Shown: one piece after another, positions 1 to 10,700 of the stretch
Position numbering within the stretch: the stretch's first letter is position 1
Layout of the letters: each line of letters begins with the position of its first letter
From: Liriodendron chinense
Taxonomy: Eukaryota; Streptophyta; Magnoliopsida; Magnoliales; Magnoliaceae
NCBI GenBank assembly: GCA_003013855.2
Contig: PVNU02003892.1
Location: 1-64,000, forward strand
Reading direction: 5' to 3'
Length of the DNA stretch: 64,000 nucleotides
Translations under genes and position numbers: made by a program
Notes under the pieces: model-generated
What the model was told of the DNA's origin: nothing
Databases searched by the model: none
The model's input: only the letters and a program-made list of their open reading frames with translations

Positions 1-32
1 TAGTACATGGTACCTATTACGTATTTACTCAG

Positions 33-1650
33 TGAAAATTGAAAAATGTAAATTTATTGAACTCCCATTGACTTGACTCAAGAATTTTATACACTGTAAC
101 AAATGGGATGACAATAGAGAAGGTCATCCTTCCTGTAAGTTCAAAACCCCTACCGAGAGTAATCATACCTTTGAACTAAGTAGGCCCGGTGTATAGGTAG
201 TTTCACCAGGCCGACTAACTTCTAGTCCACGAACGTTCCAAGGACTACTTGTTAGACTGTTTACGTTGACAGGTTTAAATTCTAGACCTGGTGTAGTCGC
301 CAGATATAACCGGATTAACTCATAGACCTGGTCCAGTTCCCAGATACCCGTGTTTAGTTACTAGACTACCTGACACCCTAGGTGTCCAAGATAGACCACT
401 ACTGAAAACCGAAGTTAGTCAACGCAATAATTGTATGTGTACGTTGTCATGTTGTAAAAAAAATGTGAGTGTCAGTGTGGGTGTGTGTGGTGTACCCACC
501 AGTTTGGGTACCGGAGTCAGAACTTTGTGTGTGATAGATGGTGACTCAGTACTCATCCTGGGTACGTTGTCATGTTGTATTTGATACCAAGTATGTACTT
601 CTAAGCTTGACCAAACCTCAGAGATCGACCGTACTTTACTAGTGACCAGCGTAATTTAACATAATTATCGACACTTGGTGTCGGACAGTGTATAAAATTC
701 ATAATATATGTTGACATCCCACATGTCAGATATTTGTCGGGGCATGCCGACCACGAAACCTCTATCTAATCTCAACCCGAGAAATCAATGACAAAAATTA
801 CACAAGAATAACTTCTTGTGAAGAAAATATCGGTCATCTAATCTTTTCCATTGAAAACACCTGGTTGTGCCAAAATAAATACCAAAAAGTAATTAATACA
901 TTGGTAACCCTAAGAAGGGAAACGGAAAACCGTAATTAAATCTTTCTAGTACACTAATAATGATACTTTCTCCGGTTTGAATACCTGAACCTTCCTACCA
1001 ATGACTACAAAACTTTTACCTTATTAAAATAAAAAGGAACCAATTTCTATAAAACTTTTACTTCACTCAAATAAAAAGGAGTCAAAGGTTGTTACCCTAA
1101 GACCAAAGATTTCCACTCTACGTGAATTATCGGAAACCACACTACGCAATCCGATCAACCCGACCTCACTAAGACACGTTAATGGTTAAATAATGACGGA
1201 TCAAAACCTAAGATAACTTCGTTCTAAAATCAAGAAGTACACCAACGTAGTTTTGGAAAAGGGTTAGTGAGTTACTAGAACAGAAAAAGAGACCATACTG
1301 TAAAGATCTTACACATAAACTCGTTTTAATATCTTTTACCTATCGGTACAGATGTCTTACACGAAAAATCATAAGAATCTATGGTAAGACCACGTACTTA
1401 ACCTAACGAGTGTTGTCAATTGTAAATTGATCAGTGAACTCTCATTAATTTAATCCAACAATTTTATGCATTGAAACAACTGGTCTAGACAATCGAGGAG
1501 AACATATTTCATGTGAGTTCAAGATTTTTCTACGTGATGATTTCTGTACCAAAAGACTAATGAGTTGCTGGAGAGCAGAAAAAGAACCCATATACTGTAA
1601 GTATCTTGCACTTAAACTCTTTGTAATGTCTTTTACCTAGAGAAGTCCTA
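33..1650. repeat. Two pairs of imperfect direct repeats inside the complemented tract
   Basis: After complementing in place, about 90 bases at 33-125 resemble 1398-1530; both contain 'acttgag.gtaa' and a 'ttaaaata.gt' block and end in 'attcaagtt' or 'actcaagtt'. A closer pair is 1265-1340 and 1558-1640, which share 'gtctttttct' and end 'agaaaatggat'. They look like old local duplications within an intron. No coding potential was recognised between them. Similarity was judged by eye. Confidence 0.55.
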
Positions 1651-2435
1651 CTTGGAACATTGTAAGAAATTTAAAGATCACGGGAAAAGGAAAAACAAAG
1701 TTGGCAAAAAAGAAAGAAACAAAAACAAAACAAAACTTTCCACTTGCTTACTTTCTTAACGTTTAGTCTGGTTCTTTCCCCCTTTTTTGGAGAGCGGATT
1801 TGGAAATTCCGATTCCGGGTGGGGTAATGTACGTTAAATCGATACGAATCTTAGAGACAGTGGACGGTTGATACCAAGGAATTTGTTACTAACAAGGAAA
1901 GGGGGGGTTTTCTTGGTTTACGGTCGGTTGTTACTTTCACAGGAATAACAAGTATTTAACCAGTTAACAAGTAGGAACGTAGTTACTGAGTTTATAGACA
2001 TACAAACATGAACAACGAGAAGATGGAATGGTTCGACGGAGATTATTAACGTGGGAACCTAGAAGGTGTGGAGACATGGAAAATTTCTGAAAGAAGAAAA
2101 AATAATGATTTAGCGACTCCAGATCCAACTAAGAAAACCACGGTAAATGGGTTAGACAAGAGAGGTACGTACTACAGTAAATACGGTAATGGACAAAGCA
2201 ACCATCAAGACGAACGGACAGGGTTAAATGTATAAGAACTTAGAAGAAAAAAGATGGATGACGAACGTGAAGAGTCTGACTTACATCTTGAACATTCACG
2301 TCAAATAGTGACTACAAGTCAAGACAATTAGGTTAACTTAAACAAGTGCATCAATGCGAATGACTTGTTTGTTCTTCAGATTAACAAAGAACAAAACTTT
2401 AACTACTTCTAAGTAAAACACGTACTCCACACGTC

Positions 2436-2654
2436 CTCCATAGACACCAACTGCAAACACTTCGGAAGTTTCACAGGTCTCCGTACCAAGTCCGGAATGT
2501 TCTCTTACGACCCTCCAAACGAAACTACCAAAGAAACAAAACACTCTCTGAGCCCACCTTACTAGACCTTCCGAACCAACGTTTCAAGGTTTTAGCCCAA
2601 AGTAAACCTCAGTCCCGACTCTAACATCTTGAGTGATTATAAGGTATACAATTC
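2436..2654. CDS. TEBICHI exon (readable only after complementing in place)
   Basis: Complemented without reversal, these 219 bases encode 73 uninterrupted codons. They begin EVSVVDVCEAFKVSRG, continue through MVQALQENAGRFA and CERLGWNDLEGL, and end with VRAEIVELTNIPYVK. This matches the conserved plant TEBICHI / polymerase theta segment just after the superfamily 2 helicase core, as I know the family. The complemented flanks are 'tgtgcag' before the exon and 'gtaaat' after it. In the sequence as written these borders read 'tc' and 'ca', so no gene finder would call the exon. No earlier TEBICHI exon was found in complemented 1-2435, so the helicase exons presumably lie beyond the left edge. 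Confidence 0.93.
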
Positions 2655-2789
2655 CATTTAAACAAAAGACCATTTATAGAGGGACATTTCCTGATTACAG
2701 GTACGTACACATTAACTAAATGGTGATGGTAAAAAGAAAAAACCCTTACAGACTTCGGCAGACGTAGTACGTAAAGTAAAAATAACATC

Positions 2790-2907
2790 CCAAGAGCACG
2801 GGCCCGTGAGATGTTTCGACCGAACGCGTGGGGTGAGCGGTAACGACTCCGTAGTGAAAGCCTTTATCAGTTTCGAGAAAAACTTAGAAGAAGTACCCGA
2901 AGGGTTC
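2790..2907. CDS. TEBICHI exon (readable only after complementing in place)
   Basis: Complemented in place, 118 bases encode GSRARALYKAGLRTPLAIAE, then ASLSEIVKALFESSSWASQ plus one base of the next codon. This is the helix-hairpin-helix-like segment that directly follows the preceding exon in plant TEBICHI. Complemented borders are 'attgtag' and 'gtgaga'. The single leftover G pairs with the AA that opens the exon at 7706 to give a Glu codon, so splicing stays in phase across the switch of writing direction. The intron between them would be about 4.8 kb (2908-7705). Confidence 0.93.
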
Positions 2908-4579
2908 CACTCTACAACCTTTTGGTACTCTTATAGTTCGATACTCAAGAAGGTAAAATTCCACAATAATTGATAACTCCGTACTATAATAGTGCAGTTA
3001 AGGGTTAACGGTATCACAAATCCTTAACACTCATCCGTATAAAACAAGAGAATATCTGTTCCAAATTCAGTGTATATCAAAACAAGAGCTCATTTTGATC
3101 TAGTCATGTACCGAAAAAAAAAAATAAAAAAATTAAAAAAAATTCAAATACCCGTAAACTACAGAACCAAGAACCGAATACTAAGAAAGAACAGTTGGTT
3201 CAAGTAAGTGACCTACTTTGTAATGTAAGGATATGTGAACTCAAGTAATAATATCTCTTCGTACATCATCGATTCGACTGTCTTTAACGAAAAAAGTAAA
3301 CATTGAATATACCATTTTTTTACTCCAGTCAACAAAATGAACACAGTACCACCCGGTGCAAGCTCTCTCGCTCCGTGTACGATATACTCAAAAACCTAAA
3401 AACCTTTGTTATACTATTTCCCTCTTATCATATTGATCCTATTTGACGTTACAGTATTTTTTTTATCCTTTAAACAAAACACCTACCATAAAAATATCCA
3501 TGGTGTACCTACCTACGAAGACAACGTTACGTATAGGTGTTATACTACGTATAGCTCATAACCACATCCACGTCGTAAGAACCTAAGGTACACTGGTAAG
3601 AAAACACCGAATTATTAAACTCGTATCTATAGACAAAACCGTTCACCGGATATGTAAACACCAATTACAAAACCTTTTCATCGAAGTTAACAAGATTAGA
3701 CTCCCGGATAAAGCGTAACGAAGATCCGTCAGTCTTAACTAAGTGTATCTATTAAGTGACCTTAACAAATACCTCTTAACGAATCCGCTTTTGTGTGTAC
3801 AAACCATTTGTACGTACGTTTTTTTAAGAATATCATTTAACGAAAACGTTTTTCCCCTTTTTTTTGTAAAAACCAAATTAATGTTGAACTTTAACAGTGT
3901 TCACGTGTGGCGGACCAAGTGTGAAGTGTACCGTGTGTATAATCTCTAGGTACGGTAGTTCCGTTACGTGTGACGCTTGTACATAAACCCAAATGATTCG
4001 GGTGCACGTACATACTCCTTCGAGTACATACACCGTCCGTCGTGTACACGTTCGTACCCTGTATCCATACCGTAGGTTATGTAGGTAGTATATAGCGTCG
4101 GTGATACAACTACGTAAGAGTTCTAAGTCCAGTCATTTGATTAGTCCACCCATCGATAAATCCTTGTCAAGGGTGAAGTTCCTTGAGCAAACTTCAAAAG
4201 ATCTGTAGGTGAACAAAGACTGTAGTACCGGGTGGATTCTCACGTGGCCGGACTAATAACCCACTCTCGTAGAACTAATAACCTGGGTGTATTATCCCCC
4301 GAAACTACAACGTACAGACCGTGTCATCGTGTACGGTACGGTACATCTGCCATATGGGACATGTGCGAACCCCATAGCGCAACTTTGGGAGAGCTTTTGC
4401 CATAATCATATCTGGGATTGGATTTGGAAAGATCCTTTGAAGTTGCTTTGTATCTGTAATATTCCTACAAATGGGGGGCATGGGATATGTATTGTAGCAT
4501 ATTTGCTTGTTTATAAACATCATGACCCACTTGAGTGTACAATGCCTGATTTTGGGTGCGAACATGTTGTCAGGCAATA

Positions 4580-4990
4580 ATAATTCATAACACTGGAGAG
4601 ATTGAGAAGGATGTTGCTTATAGAATTAGAGCTAGGTGGATGGAGTGGAGACGTGATTCTATAGTTTTGGTGTGATCACCCACCGCATTCCCAATTAATT
4701 GATTGGGATATTTTAATAGGACAGCTATAAGACCAACCATGCTTATGGGACAGAAATGTTTTGCAGTTAAAAAACATCATGTTCAGAGAATGAGTGTGGC
4801 TGAAAATGAGGATGTCGAGATTGATGAGCATCAAAATAAGTATAGAATTAAAATGAACACATTCAAGGGAATGTACTAGTAGCGTGTGTTAGTAATAAGA
4901 TGAGAGAAAGTAGACCTTAGATGGTTTGGCCATTTGTTTTAGAGATCAAGAAATGCACCCGTTAATGATGATTTGGTTCAAGCAGTGTTC
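4580..4990 (+). pseudogene. LINE (non-LTR retrotransposon) reverse transcriptase C-terminal fragment
   Basis: Frames on the + strand read IIHNTGEIEKDVAYRIRARW, then MEWRRDS, then after a stop and frame changes FNRTAIRPTMLMGQKCFAVK, KHHVQRMSVAE and MRESR..WFGH. This order is the well-known C-terminal block of plant LINE reverse transcriptases (GEI-KDV--RI, ---RPAMLYG-ECWAVKK-H---MSVAEMRML, RWFGHV-RR). Several stops and frameshifts make it dead. It lies in the long TEBICHI intron. The 230 bases before it (4350-4580) have a short open frame I do not recognise. Confidence 0.8.
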
Positions 4991-5314
4991 GAAATATCAA
5001 GATCGCGTTATGTATCACATCTTGGGATACAAATACGTATTGGTTATCGCACGGGATACAATCGTTTGTACATCGTTTGTATCAGGTAATTTATCACACT
5101 TTCTGGGAAACATGGGGAAACATTGGGAAAATGGTTGAATTTTTCAATGAAACTGTCATGGATTCTTAAAAAAGGACCTTAATACACACTTTTAAATCAT
5201 AACATCTCAAAAAAGAGTGCACATAATAGGTTTCCTTTGTATAGGGTCCTAAGCTATGTGCTGTCTGACTAAACTAATGTAACTATATTCAAATTGAATG
5301 CATACCATTTAGAG

Positions 5315-5715
5315 TTACGTGATGATCATTTCATCAAACACTCATAAATACTTCGAAATTAGTCTTAATTGGCAGCTGGTTGAAGGGAATTTCGAAAAAA
5401 AAATTAATATTTTAATAAATTTTAAATAACTTTTAATTAAAAAATGATTTTTATTTTCCAAAAAATTGACAAGGACTTAACGAATCAGTAGATCAGCCGT
5501 CACACATGCTTGATTTCATGTTTGGAGTGCAACATTGCAAGCAATTTGGGAGAAATTGGAAAAATTTGAAGTTTCCCAAATTTTCACCAAATCGGACCAC
5601 CTACACTCAAATTTCGAAATTAGAGTGTATGTGATGATTGTTTCATCAAATACTCTTAAATACTTTGAAATTAGTCTCAATTGACAGCTGGTTGAAGGAA
5701 AATTTCAAAAAAAAA
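5315..5715. repeat. Pair of ~100-bp direct repeats in intron
   Basis: Bases 5315-5400 and 5616-5715 share 'gtgatgat', 'tttcatcaaa', 'cgaaattag' or 'tgaaattag', and 'cagctggttgaaggg', about 300 bp apart. The surrounding AT-rich text, including 'gtgggatata.cggc' at 5878-5960, looks like transposable-element debris within the TEBICHI intron. Nothing coding was recognised. Confidence 0.6.
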
Positions 5716-6419
5716 TGGAGAACATGAAGAACCACTGGATATCGAAATCAAAGCTCCAACTCCATGATTTTTCATGCCAAACATGAAGAACCCATGGATT
5801 TGTAACCATTTGACACTGATTTAACATAATTTCAACAAAAAAAAGGATTGGAAATTGAAAATGCTCACCGGATCGAATATGTGGGATATATCGGCACTAT
5901 CTGTGCATTTTATATTGCACAGGTGGGATAGAAGATATATTGTGGGATATACCGGCCGAATATTGTCGATATTTAAAACATTGGGTTCAAGTTGATGGCT
6001 ATATGAGGGAAGTCCCAAAAGGATGTCGCGGGGAGGTAGTAAAAATGATTGGTGTCCCTGTTGTTTAATTGAGGATAGGGTCCTTGATAGAGTGGAATCA
6101 CGGAATAGGACTCATTAAACCGACCCCAATTTGGGATTTTGGTATAAGGCTAAATGATGATGATGATTATGTTGACTGGAGGTCCCACCTGATGGATGGT
6201 TCTGATATTGCATTGGTTTGCCACCTCGGCATATGTGATGGCTTGTAGATGGTATGCCTTATACATGCTTGTGGGTTTAGCAACCTTGTGTGACTGGATT
6301 TTGAAATATCCCAGGCTCCTAGCAAATAGCAGTAATTTTGATGTGTCTTTTTGAAGGGGAGTTTATTTGATATTTTGGGTAGAGTATGATGCTTGAACAC
6401 AGGGACTCATAATGGTACA

Positions 6420-6790
6420 CATGGCATACATACCTCAAGTTAAACCGACTAAATTGTGGAACCCATTGCGCCTAACTCACAATCCCAAAATCAGATTGAA
6501 TAAACAATCCTAACCTTTTGACTCGAGGACGCTTGTTGAAATAGAACCTTTTGATTTTTTTTAACTGTCCCATAATTGTCCACCGATCCGATAGTCAGAT
6601 CATCAAATAGGGCATAGTTCTTGTTCATGATACATCATGCATCAAAACTGGAACCCATAATTTGGAAAGTTCAATTTGAATTACTTGTATGCCACGTGTA
6701 ATTTGTGAGTAATTTCTAAGCGCCCGCGCATCATCCATTACAATATGCCAGAGTATCAAGGTTTTCGTCTTTTTATAGTCACGATTTAAT
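6420..6790. repeat. Dispersed repeat, copy 1 of 3
   Basis: The block contains 'gactaaattgtggaaccca', 'ttggaaagttcaatttgaat' and 'gcgcatcatccatta'. Related blocks occur at 59590-59790 ('aactaaattgtg', 'ttggagagttaaatttgaat', 'gcgtatcatctat') and at 63770-64000 ('gactaaactgtggaaccca'). I see no coding capacity or clear ends, so the class is unknown. Confidence 0.55.
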
Positions 6791-7705
6791 GAGGGACGTT
6801 GTGGGGCTGAACTTGTGTCATAGATCCAGGAAGACAACATATTGCTTTCGTGACCTGGGCCATGCATGAGGTGTACACTGTAATCATGCCATGGGCCAAA
6901 ATTAATAGTGGTTGCTGATCAGACAGGTCAAACTTGTATGACTTGTATGAGAAAAAGTGCAGTGGGAAACAGAGTCCAACAATCCAGATTCAGTGTCCAT
7001 GCTTGGCTCACTTGATGAGTGTGCTACCCTGACAGTGTGCTTTGCGTGATGAATGGCCTGGATCTCTAACAGATGTGCTGTACACAGTTCTCTGACACAT
7101 GTTCCTCCTCTTGGATGACTATCTGCCTGTTTAGTGTGAAAGGCCTCTTGGAAATATCTCCAAGTCATTGAAGAAAAAGCGCTCTTTTGGTAATTAATTT
7201 TTAACAAGTAGTTAATGATTGCCCTAACAAAAAAATGTGTTTATCTCTCAAGTAATTTTAGGTATTACAATCGTCCAAAAGCACTTGATTAAGCAACAAT
7301 AGACGGGCCCAAAAATTGCAAAGAAAGAAACGTTTACCCCTACATTTGTGACTCCTATACATAACTGACTCATTATATCAGTTTTATATGTTGCCAAACC
7401 ATTCTGGTTGCACCATGCAGCCATGCCATGCCTATGCCTTGATGACGTACATACTTTTCTTTCGCTTTGTTGTGTTTCTGTGTATTTCATGCACACCTCT
7501 TGTTGAGATTGGATTCTATTTCGGTCCTTTTCATGCAGCCTATTGTGGTTTCCTACTTTCATTTTCAGTCTATTTCCTTTTCTGTTTTCATATACTCTTT
7601 ATGTAATCTTTTAAGTACCATTATTTTTTCATTTATCATTTGTCATTAATTTTTGGTTTCATCCACTAGTTTTGATCATAACATATTTGACTATTGAATG
7701 TTTAG

Positions 7706-10700
7706 AAGGTTCCACAATGCGACGCATACAATTGGGAGTGGCCAAGAAGATTAAGAATGGTGCACGCAAAATTGTTCTTGACCAAGCTGAAGAAGCTAGA
7801 GTAGCAGCTTTTTCAGCTTTCAAATCGCTTGGGGTTCTTGTCCCTCAGCTTTCCCAGCCCTTACTACCCACTGCCTTTGGGAACTCCATTATGCAAGAAG
7901 GCAGCAACTCCATCATTCAAGAGGGCGGTAACAACATCATGCAAGAGGGTGGCATGGTTTCTTCCAGTGAAGGCACTACTAGTGGCTTTGGTAATAAAGA
8001 ACCTAATGATGATGCTCAACTTTCACCTAATATATCTGAAGCGGAAGGAAATAAGAAACTTTGCGATTTATCTCAAGACCATAGAATCGATGAGTTAATT
8101 TGTGAATCAAATGCTAGCATAAGCATTGCAAGGGAAGTAAACCCCATTGGTGCCGTGCAATATAACTGTAAAGATGGTGCCTATGGAACATCGGTTGAAG
8201 CGTCTGCTCTATCCCTCGGTCCTGAGTTCAAAGCAATTATCAGCAACACTAAAAATTCAGGGCCGTCCTTCTGTCAGAGGTTGGGAAATCATAGCAACAA
8301 TAACAGGATGCCTGATGGGCATCTTGACGATGAAGAGCATGAAGGGAACAAAGGAAAAAATGTATCCAACTGTATGAATGACGGCATTACTGAGAAAGGT
8401 CCTGTTAATGCAAGTAATGTTCCTGGCGGGTTTGACTCTTTCTTGGATCTGTGGGAAACAATCAGCGAGTTCTATTTGATGTTCACTTCACCAAGAGATC
8501 TGAGCGGAACTCTCCTGTCCAGTTTGAAATTCATGGCATAGCAATCTGCTGGGAAAACTCACCTGTCTACTACGTCAGCCTTTCCAAGGATCTGATATCT
8601 TCTGACAAGCTAAATTTAACTGGGAGTTGCAATGATTCTTGTGGCACTGCGGCTGAGGATAATACAGAACTTTTAGCTACAAGTTATTTGTGGGAAAGAG
8701 CTAAACATAGATGGAGTAGGATAGCTAAGATCATGGAACTTGTTAATGTTAGAAAAGTCACTTGGAACTTGAAAGCTCAGATTCAGGTCTTCAAGAACCC
8801 TGGTATTGCCATTCATAGATTTGGTAGGCTGAGCCTTGAAGAAAAGGAGAAAATTGGTATTGAGCTGAGAGCCAATTCCTATTTGTTGCTACCTTCCATT
8901 TCAGTGAAAGATGCAGTCGATATGTGTGTTGTGCTGTGGATCCTATGGCCTGATGAGGAAAGCTGCTCCACTCCAAATCTTGAGAAGGTAGCTCTGAGAG
9001 TCAGCCTGTGACTTGATCTTTATACTTATTTAATTTGGGGAAATCTAACCCAAGAACAATCTAGAAACTTATCTGCTGCACCACACAAAAATTGGACCAT
9101 GGCACCAAGGTCTGTGATCTACACTGTTGATCAGGGGTGGGGGATCCCATGATGGATGGGCCACTGCGTAAATCCCTGGGGACTATCCTACAAATCTGAT
9201 TGGTGGACTTTTCCCATTCAATGCTGACCTTTACCAATATTCTTTTTGACTGCATTTGGAGGTTACCATGTAAATGAGAGATTATGCAATCAGTGAAAGT
9301 TTTCTACTGTGGGAAGTCCTTGGCCTGACCCACCTGATGAATTCTCTGCATCATGGACCATTGTGCAACTTTTCCAATTTTTTGTGGGAGCTCAAAATGA
9401 GGAGCATCTGTGCGCCGAGTAGATAACCTTGAAGTTATTTAATAGTCAATCTATACTAAGTTCTATAGTTGGTGATTAATAACCAGAAAAGATTGCTCTT
9501 TAACGAACTAGTCGGTCTATCCTTTATTTTGTCTCTCGAGTATTAACAGAGATGATATTTCCAGACTCCACACTGTTGAGGAATTTTGCATATATTTGTC
9601 ATCACTCTGACTGCACTTGAATAATGAAACATTGTGCAGGAAGTTAAAAAACGGCTATCTGGTGAAGCTGCTGCCGCTGCTAATCGGGATGGTAGGTGGA
9701 GAAATCAGATGCGAAGAGCTGCGCATAATGGCTGTTGCCGTCGTGCTGCGCAAACACGGGGTTTGGGTTCTGTTTTATGGAAATTACTAATTTCTGAAAA
9801 CCTTGTTGAAGCGGTCACTAGAATCGAGAGCCCACTGGTAAGTATTCGTAGGATTCTAGTAGGATTTTTTTGTGAATTATGGTAGTAATAATTCAAAGTT
9901 GTCGGATTCTGTTGTAGGTTTGTAGTCAGATGCTTGAAATTTTTGGTGTGTAATAGGGTGCATGTGAAAACTGCCAAATCATGTTGGTGGGACTTCTGAC
10001 TGACTCGTTAGGCTTGTGGCTTTGGGTAGCAAGGGAAACCGAATCAACGTTAAATTTGTTGCTTTCTCTTCCTTTTTCCATCCGAATCACAAGTGAGATG
10101 TGCACGGGAGGTCCCAGACATCTTACTTTTAATTCGGCACTTGCCTGTCTTGTCAGCCTCAGGAACTGGGAACTTCCAAAAGTAGCCTAAATGTTTATGA
10201 TTATACTGTAGGTTGAAGTTCTTGCGGACATGGAGCTTTGGGGCATAGGTGTGGACATGGATGCATGTTTTCGTGCAAGGCATATACTAGGGAAAAAGCT
10301 GAAGCAGCTTGAGAAAGAAGCTTACAGCCACGCTGGGATGACTTTCTCACTGTATACATCTGCAGATATTGCAAATGTACTATTCAGGCACTTAAATTGC
10401 CCATACCTGAGGGCCACAGTAAAGGAAAAAAGCATCCAAGCACAGATAAACATTCCCTAGATTTGCTGAGGTATTATAATGTTCAATTTTTTTCTTTGCT
10501 TTTTGGTCACCATGGCTCAAACTTCAACTGAAAATACTTTTTATCTCGTCATTGAATTTCTTGAATTACTGCAGTAGATCAGAAGAGTCCAAATTCTATA
10601 TCATGTAAAGTGAGAGAGTGAGCTACCAAGGCTAGAACTGGAGTTCGATACTTCTACTTCTTTTTAACTGTTTAGAGTCCTTAGACATGACCTGTTGTTT

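Larger units (their letters stand above)
1..4345. other. Tract written as the complement without reversal
   Basis: Read as given, on either strand, this stretch has no sensible genes and none of the phrases that fill the rest of the window, such as 'gtggtccac' or 'gtgggccca'. Complementing each base in place and reading left to right restores them: 'catggcccacct' near 4226-4237, 'ctggaccacatcag' near 285-298, and two TEBICHI exons with GT-AG borders. Dinucleotides agree: plant DNA is poor in CG, yet here CG exceeds GC (4 against 0 in 2461-2520, 12 against about 5 in 2761-2880). The switch to normal writing lies about 4335-4355, judged by which reading looks natural, so the exact base is uncertain. 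The tract is in the same left-to-right order as the normal gene beyond it. Apart from two exons the restored content looks like intron and repeat. Confidence 0.93.

Noticed and set aside
2338..2544. A minus-strand open frame of 68 codons
   Set aside because: It is an accidental reading of the complemented TEBICHI exon; the real protein appears only after complementing in place.
1..4345. Ordinary inversion of the TEBICHI 5' part
   Set aside because: An inversion would make the exons readable on the minus strand as written. They are not; they need complementing without reversal.
4287..4580. A 97-codon open frame on the + strand and a 90-codon one on the minus strand
   Set aside because: The + frame starts inside the complemented tract and crosses the switch point, so its first part is meaningless. 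The remainder has no family signature and runs into LINE debris.
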